A DNA stretch of 64,000 bases from Volvox africanus (Eukaryota; Chlorophyta; Chlorophyceae; Chlamydomonadales; Volvocaceae): assembly GCA_030268105.1 (NCBI GenBank), contig BSDZ01000117.1, positions 1-64,000 of the forward strand, in the 5' to 3' direction. The notes beneath the pieces are model-generated. The model saw nothing but the letters and a program-made list of their open reading frames with translations, ran no database searches and was not told the origin of the DNA. Position 1 is the stretch's first letter, and each line of letters begins with the position of its first letter. Below are positions 59,514 through 64,000 of the stretch, in pieces. A program made the position numbers and the translations under genes.

Positions 59514-59968
59514 CAACGACGATGAGGTTTTTGAAGCCCCCGATGTACGGGTCCTGTTGGAAGATGATGACGACGAGGGTAGCGGTTTTTTCCTGGCGTT
59601 CGGTGAGTTGGTTTTCGGTTTTCGGCCGAGACGCATCGACCGCAGCAACGTCCACTGATATGTTCGGTCGCAAGCGACGGCGGTACTCTGATGAAGGCAA
59701 CGATAGCGCCAGTGAGGCAAACAGTTCGCTGCTGGCGGTAACCGATCAGCACCGGGAGCAACTGGCGGCGCCGGATGGAGGTGAGGACGCGAGCAATAAC
59801 AATATATCGTTAAAATCGATTACAGCACTGCATGCGCGCAAGACGACGCTAATGCGACTGGCGAAGCCGGCCAGCGGAAGCGGAAACAGAGGGAGCGCGA
59901 GAGACCACGTCGACGTCGTCGCACAGGCGGTCGTGTCACCCTGGACAACCTTGGGGAGGCCCTGGTGA
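59514..59968 (+). CDS. Probable 5' exons of the leucine-rich-repeat gene (basic/acidic region)
   Basis: An acidic stretch after a CAG acceptor-like site (59514-59578, reading NDDEVFEAPDVRVLLEDDDD) is followed by a frame with ATG at 59660: a basic start (MFGRKRRRYSDEGND), then Ser/Ala/Glu-rich sequence. Near 59850 the sensible coding frame appears to change, because another frame reads RRRTGGRVTLDNLGEAL and meets a donor-like GTGAGC at about 59967. A small intron or a frameshift is likely between 59790 and 59870. The link to the repeat exons further right is inferred from strand and order only. Confidence 0.3.
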
Positions 59969-60441
59969 GCCACACGGAGCCCTGGTCCGCTTCGAGCGCG
60001 GACGATGATACCGAGATGTCAGTGGTAGCCATACGCTAGTTGAGGGCTTTCTGTACGCTTTGACAGCGGATCCTGAGTGCTTTACCCCTTGCTCACGTCA
60101 CGTTGCAGTGTCGGCAATCTCCTCCTTGTGCCCGGGCCCCCTTACTTGTCCGGGTATCGGCGCTGGCGTACACTTATCGCTACTGCATCCGTGAGCAGCC
60201 GAGCGGCGACAACGAACTTCAGGATTTTTACGCAGCGTCGTAGCCGTACGACAAGTTGTTGCGGACGTTCAGGTAAGATTCTCATGTGTGACATTCTCAG
60301 GGGCCTTAAGGATAGGGTTTCAGGGTTGTATGCATGTACATGTTGTGAAGCCCAGAAGCGCAGGAGTATAGGAACTGCGGGGATAGGAACTGGATCACGG
60401 GGTCGCATAACCCCCTTACTCCTCTCTCGCCCCCCCCCGAG

Positions 60442-60460
60442 ACACACACACACACACACA
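60442..60460. repeat. (AC)n microsatellite
   Basis: About nine AC units, preceded by a run of nine C residues, inside an intron-like region. Confidence 0.9.
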
Positions 60461-60529
60461 ATGGGTGGGTGGGGAAGGGTAAAGCGGGGTTTCACTCTCA
60501 GCCTCTTCTCCACCGTTGTTCCGTCTCAG

Positions 60530-60963
60530 CCCGTGCCAGGCTGTCTATGTGGCGGATGTGTGGCACAATGGCTGGAGTTCCGTACCGGCCGAGGTGCTCA
60601 AACTGGATGGCCTGGTGGTATTTAATGCGTCCGACAACGACATTGAGACGTTAGCAGAGGGTGAGAGAAATCTCTTCTTTTGGCAGTTTGGGGTCCGCCA
60701 CTCCCCATTGTGTGCACCCTCATCTTCCTGCTGCGGCACATCCACAAATTCACACACACAGGTGCCTCCGTTCGATCAGCGCTCATCCTGAGGCCCGAAT
60801 GATGACAGTCGTATCCCTCGGACCTGTATGCGGTACCCTTTCCCGTCCTGCCCCGCAGGCATCACCCCCCAGCATCTGGGTGTGCTCAACCTCTCCTTCA
60901 ACCGCCTGGCCAGTCTGCCCCCCGCGCTGGGGGGTTCTGAGGGATCCTGGGGGATCACGGGGG
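60530..60963 (+). CDS. Leucine-rich-repeat exons (two exons, one well-supported intron)
   Basis: The first exon (about 60530-60660, after a CTCAG or GCCAG acceptor) encodes SVPAEVLKLDGLVVFNASDN and then DIETLAE. It ends GAGG at a GTGAGAG donor. The second begins after CCCCGCAG at 60859, is in phase, and reads HLGVLNLSFNRLASLPPALG. Joined, they give two consecutive leucine-rich repeats of the L-x-x-L-x-L-x-x-N-x-L type, the SLPPAL form typical of plant- and alga-like intracellular LRR proteins. The phase match across the intron and the repeat periodicity support the splice. After 60935 the frame runs into GSEGSWGITG and stops, so the real donor is probably a GT at or near GGGGTTCTG. Such repeats mediate protein binding; the specific role is unknown. 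Confidence 0.55.
60908..60963 (+). repeat. 56-bp direct repeat, copy 1 (exon end plus intron start)
   Basis: Identical, base for base as far as I can read, to 61635-61690. It covers the end of the LRR exon (SLPPALG) and the bases after its probable donor. Confidence 0.88.
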
Positions 60964-61410
60964 AGCCAGACGGGTGACGCCCTCCGCAGGTATGACTGGC
61001 ATGTCGCTGTCTGGCAGGGAGGACGTATACAGGGCACACTGCACCACCTAGCCATCGCATCTTTGGGTTTTCGTGCCTTACGTTTAAGGAAAATTTTCGT
61101 GGTACTGAGATGCCGCGCTAAGGTTGAGGCTCGCAGACACCCTCCTCAACTTCGTTGTTTGCCCCAAATGAGGCGGAGACTGTGTCCATCGTGGGCCCAG
61201 TAACGTCCTACGGGAAGTTAAGGGACCACCGGGCCCTCTTAAATAAAAAGCTCAATTGTATTTGCCTGTTACGGCGGATCTTTATAGGACCATCGGCCTT
61301 ATCTATCCAAACGGTCCCCCCGTGGAACCGACATGGCGTGTCGGAACCGCCTCTGCTGAACGGGCTGGGGCTTCTCTCCGCGCCCGGGTCGCGCTCCTCG
61401 GTGGTGCACA

Positions 61411-61690
61411 GGCCGCCCCGTGGAGTTGGCGCAGCGGCTGCTCACATTGTCACCGCCAGGCGGTGCAGACCTCGTCGTCGTGCGGTGTGGTCCCGAAGGA
61501 GTCCTGGTGGCGCGCCGCAGGGCGCCAAGGGAGCCGCAGCAGGGTCAGAAGCTGCAGCTGGAGCTGTGTGCTGGTGCCCCATGGCATAAGGACAGAATAA
61601 CTGTTGCGGAGGCTGGAGGGCTGGAAGGGGAGGAGGCCAGTCTGCCCCCCGCGCTGGGGGGTTCTGAGGGATCCTGGGGGATCACGGGGG
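61411..61690 (+). CDS. Further exon of the LRR gene or duplicated exon (charged linker)
   Basis: One frame reads VELAQRLLTLSPPGGADLVV then VRCGPEGVLVARRRAPREPQ, KLQLELCAGAPWHKDRITVA and EAGGLEGEE. It then runs into the 56-bp copy of the LRR exon end (SLPPALGG). The part from 61505 to 61635 recurs at 62562-62692, where it leads into different coding sequence. This copy therefore looks rearranged, or it is the site from which the other was made. Composition is Ala/Gln/Glu-rich. No family was recognised. Confidence 0.35.
61505..61635 (+). repeat. 131-bp direct repeat, copy 1
   Basis: Begins TGGTGGCGCGCCGCAGGGCG and ends GGAAGGGGAGGAG. Matches 62562-62692. Confidence 0.88.
61635..61690 (+). repeat. 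56-bp direct repeat, copy 2
   Basis: Second copy of 60908-60963, fused directly to the end of the 131-bp repeat copy 1. Confidence 0.88.
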
Positions 61691-61780
61691 TTCCACCGTT
61701 CGGTCGGCGAATGATAGTGATACCTTGGCGATGGAAGAGGAGGACGCAGAGCGGGCTGAGGGAAGCGGCGCCGGTCTGTA

Positions 61781-61827
61781 GGTGCGTGCGTGCGTGCGTG
61801 TGCATGTGTGTGTGTGTGTGTGTGTGC
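61781..61827. repeat. (GTGC)n and (TG)n microsatellite
   Basis: GTGCGTGCGTGCGTGCGTG followed by about eleven TG units. Confidence 0.9.
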
Positions 61828-62470
61828 ATGGGTGCGCGCCTCTGTGGGCTATTGTGGCTGCGAGTCGCTCTGGATGGGAATTCATCCTGCTGTTCGCATG
61901 CTAGCGCCACGTACGCTCCCGCCATGGTTTTACAAAGGCCCACCCTCCATTGCCCAAGAGATAGATACTGGAAGTGTTGCGAGAAGGGCAGTTATTCAAC
62001 ATGACGAGGGATCTAGCGGCTACACGTCCGGCGCCTAATCTTCCCGGGGCCCCCTGCCTCCTGCTGCGATACGGTACGTCGCGCTGTCTGTCCCTGGCTT
62101 CCTGGTGGATTGGCCATGAAGGCCCTGACGCGGACGGACGGTGCATGGGGGCTTTAGGCCCCATGCTTCCTCTGCGTGTTCGCTGCGGCTGTATGCCTTC
62201 TGCGGTGGTTGTTAGTGGTTAGATGTAATACCTTATAACTTGAAAGCATGTGATGGAGTGTTGGATGGCTGGGCAGATTTACCGAAACGTCGTGGAGGGC
62301 GTGGAGGCATGATCATAGCGTTATAGCGTTGGAGGTGCCGTACAAGCACATATTGGCGCGAATTACGATCAAAAAGATATGTTTCCCCACTCAATGCCCC
62401 TGGTGATGTTATCCTTTGTGTACCATAAGCCTTCCTAAGCTTTGTGATCATCAACAGTGTGATTGTACCT

Positions 62471-62558
62471 GAATCCCCCCACGGCATGGTTACCTAGGTC
62501 AGGTCCCAGCTGTGGCGGATACCGCCGTGATGGATGTGACGGGATGTGGAAACGCCTA
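62471..62558 (+). repeat. Direct repeat of about 75-88 bp, copy 1
   Basis: GAATCCCCCCACGGCATGGT and the following TACCTAGGTCAGGTCCCAGC recur at 63433-63506. This copy has about 14 extra bases (ACCGCCGTGATGGATGTG region) compared with the other. Confidence 0.85.
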
Positions 62559-62561
62559 CTG

Positions 62562-62692
62562 TGGTGGCGCGCCGCAGGGCGCCAAGGGAGCCGCAGCAGG
62601 GTCAGAAGCTGCAGCTGGAGCTGTGTGCTGGTGCCCCATGGCATAAGGACAGAATAACTGTTGCGGAGGCTGGAGGGCTGGAAGGGGAGGAG
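62562..62692 (+). repeat. 131-bp direct repeat, copy 2
   Basis: Matches 61505-61635. Confidence 0.88.
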
Positions 62693-62857
62693 AATGAAGT
62701 GGTTGAGGCCTACCGGGTGAGGCGTGCTGGGGCCGCAAGTGAGAGGAGTGGGGAGTTCAGCAGCGGACGCTGGATAGATGTTTGTTCATTCACCCGTACA
62801 TTGGAATACCTCAAGCGAAAGGGCAGGATGAACGCAAGGGGCAACGAGCAAAGGTAA
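62562..62857 (+). CDS. Possible terminal exon: charged C-terminal region
   Basis: After the 131-bp repeat copy 2 (ARRRAPREPQQGQKLQLELC and on to GGLEGEE) the same frame continues ENEVVEAYRVRRAGAASERS, FTRTLEYLKRKGRMNARGNE and QR, then TAA. Unlike copy 1, it reads smoothly into further sequence, so this may be the original context and copy 1 the duplicate. No family was recognised. Confidence 0.35.
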
Positions 62858-64000
62858 TGAAGAAAACTGCTCGTGGGTGAAGATGTGAACCTTATATTAT
62901 ATTATATATATATATATGTGTGTAGGATAGGGGGGTACATTACCCGTGGCCACTAACCTGGCAGTCCCTACCTTCCCCGGTGTTTCGGGGCACCCTCATC
63001 CAGTCTCCCATGCCGACTTCTCCGAAATCAATGGTTTTCCCAGGTTCAGCACCCACCACCAGCATCCAGCGGAATCTGCCGAATCAACTAAGGCGTCAAC
63101 TCCGCCACTGGTCAGCTCGCAGGTCACTTTAATTGGGGTCGTCACCGTCCATCCGCATGGGGGCACCCTGCCCTTAACTTTGTGTCTTTGGCCCACTCTC
63201 GGTCGGGGTAGAACCTGGAACACCAGGGGCATATTAGTCGTGCCATAACAGTCGTGCCTGAACAAATGTATATATATATATATAACCCTATATATAAATG
63301 TATATATATATAACACTAACCCAACATTCACATTCGAACCCTTGCTTTCGGTACTACAACAGCCCTGTGATTTACGCCGAGTGTGCTGTGCTCAGCCTGC
63401 TGTGATGCCGTGCTCAGCCCTTTGTATAGCATGAATCCCCACACGGCATGGTTACCTAGGTCAGGTCCCAGCTGTGGCGGATGTGAAGGGATGTGGAATC
63501 GCCTTTTGTGGGGGCTTCCTTTCCAGGCAGCTCTGTACAACGGAAATGGTGATGTTGGGTTTGGTGGTAAGGATGGGGCTACATCTGGTCACGCTTTATG
63601 GCGGAGGAGAGAGGCGTGCCGTTGATGCGAGTGGCGGATTTCCAGGTATGTGCAACATTGCGCTGGTTGTTACAAAAGGGAAGGGATTTGGATAAAGCAA
63701 TCTGCACGGTCAAAGGCCATTGCCTATTTAAAAGCATTATGTTGTGGGCACGAGGGACGGTTTGGTCGTTTATATATACCGCGGTATTTGGTGGCAGAGA
63801 AAAGTGACGATCTCACTGACTGAGCCATCGCATCCTTTGTTTTGTTAGTTACGCCCGATTAAGGACGAATTCAACCAACGTCGTTCTGTGGATTCGCTTG
63901 GACTGCAGGATCGAGCAAGCGCGCGGCTTAGGACTTTGCTCCCCCGGGTTGGCCGTGTCAAGCTACATATGGCGGTCAACAGGGACTCTACCTGCCAGGT
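62858..64000. other. Unique DNA with TA microsatellites, no supported gene
   Basis: TA runs lie at 62893-62917, 63268-63284 and 63300-63312. The second copy of the 62471 repeat is at 63433-63506. Short frames occur throughout; a donor-like GTATGTG follows TTTCCAG near 63645, but no product can be named. Confidence 0.45.
63433..63506 (+). repeat. Direct repeat of about 75-88 bp, copy 2
   Basis: Shorter copy of 62471-62558, about 960 bp downstream. Confidence 0.85.

Noticed and set aside
61790..62038. Frame rich in Cys/Val from the TG microsatellite
   Set aside because: Explained by the dinucleotide repeat.

Overview
The window reads as nuclear DNA of a eukaryote. It has spliced genes with GT-AG introns, a CACTA-type DNA transposon, a large satellite array, a retroposon-like insertion, and GT/CA/TA microsatellites in moderately GC-rich DNA. 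The species cannot be fixed from sequence alone. A green alga of the volvocine type is a plausible guess, because the unique DNA is GC-rich with dinucleotide runs and rickettsial endosymbionts are known in that group, but this is inference.

Layout. (1) 1-51097 is one head-to-tail satellite array, all in one orientation. It has about 70 intact short units (375 bp) and 22 long units (876-886 bp). A long unit is a short unit carrying an extra block of about 500-511 bp, half GC-rich triplet sequence and half extremely AT-rich. Higher-order blocks, a recombinationally truncated unit and position-specific subfamilies show ongoing unequal exchange. None of the 68-143 codon frames in the array looks like a gene. 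(2) 5052-9357 is a 4306-bp CACTA-like transposon that landed in one short unit. It has terminal inverted repeats beginning CACTATAACAA, a 3-bp target duplication (GGA), dense TAACGC/GCGTTA subterminal repeats and part of a spliced minus-strand gene for a charged, disordered protein. No transposase was recognised.

(3) About 51098-56227 is AT-rich bacterial DNA of Rickettsiales type: an NB-ARC/TPR gene broken by frameshifts and stops, a convergent XRE-type regulator with a broken tail, two related, translationally coupled plasmid-replication-type frames, a frame resembling the C-terminal part of a DnaA-like plasmid initiator, and very short pieces resembling fusA and mnmG. It is interrupted by a 387-bp retroposon-like sequence with 13-bp direct repeats and by a GC-rich triplet block related to the satellite, and related triplet sequence lies on both sides. 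The simplest reading is an old endosymbiont-to-nucleus transfer that has decayed and been invaded by host repeats, rather than live bacterial DNA.

(4) 56228-64000 is unique eukaryotic DNA with a plus-strand leucine-rich-repeat gene region (about 59.5-62.9 kb). One intron is well supported, and exon pieces of 56 bp and 131 bp are duplicated. The rest is intergenic or holds short frames that could not be identified.

No tRNA, rRNA gene or CRISPR array was seen. Every product name rests on reading motifs by eye; no database search was run.
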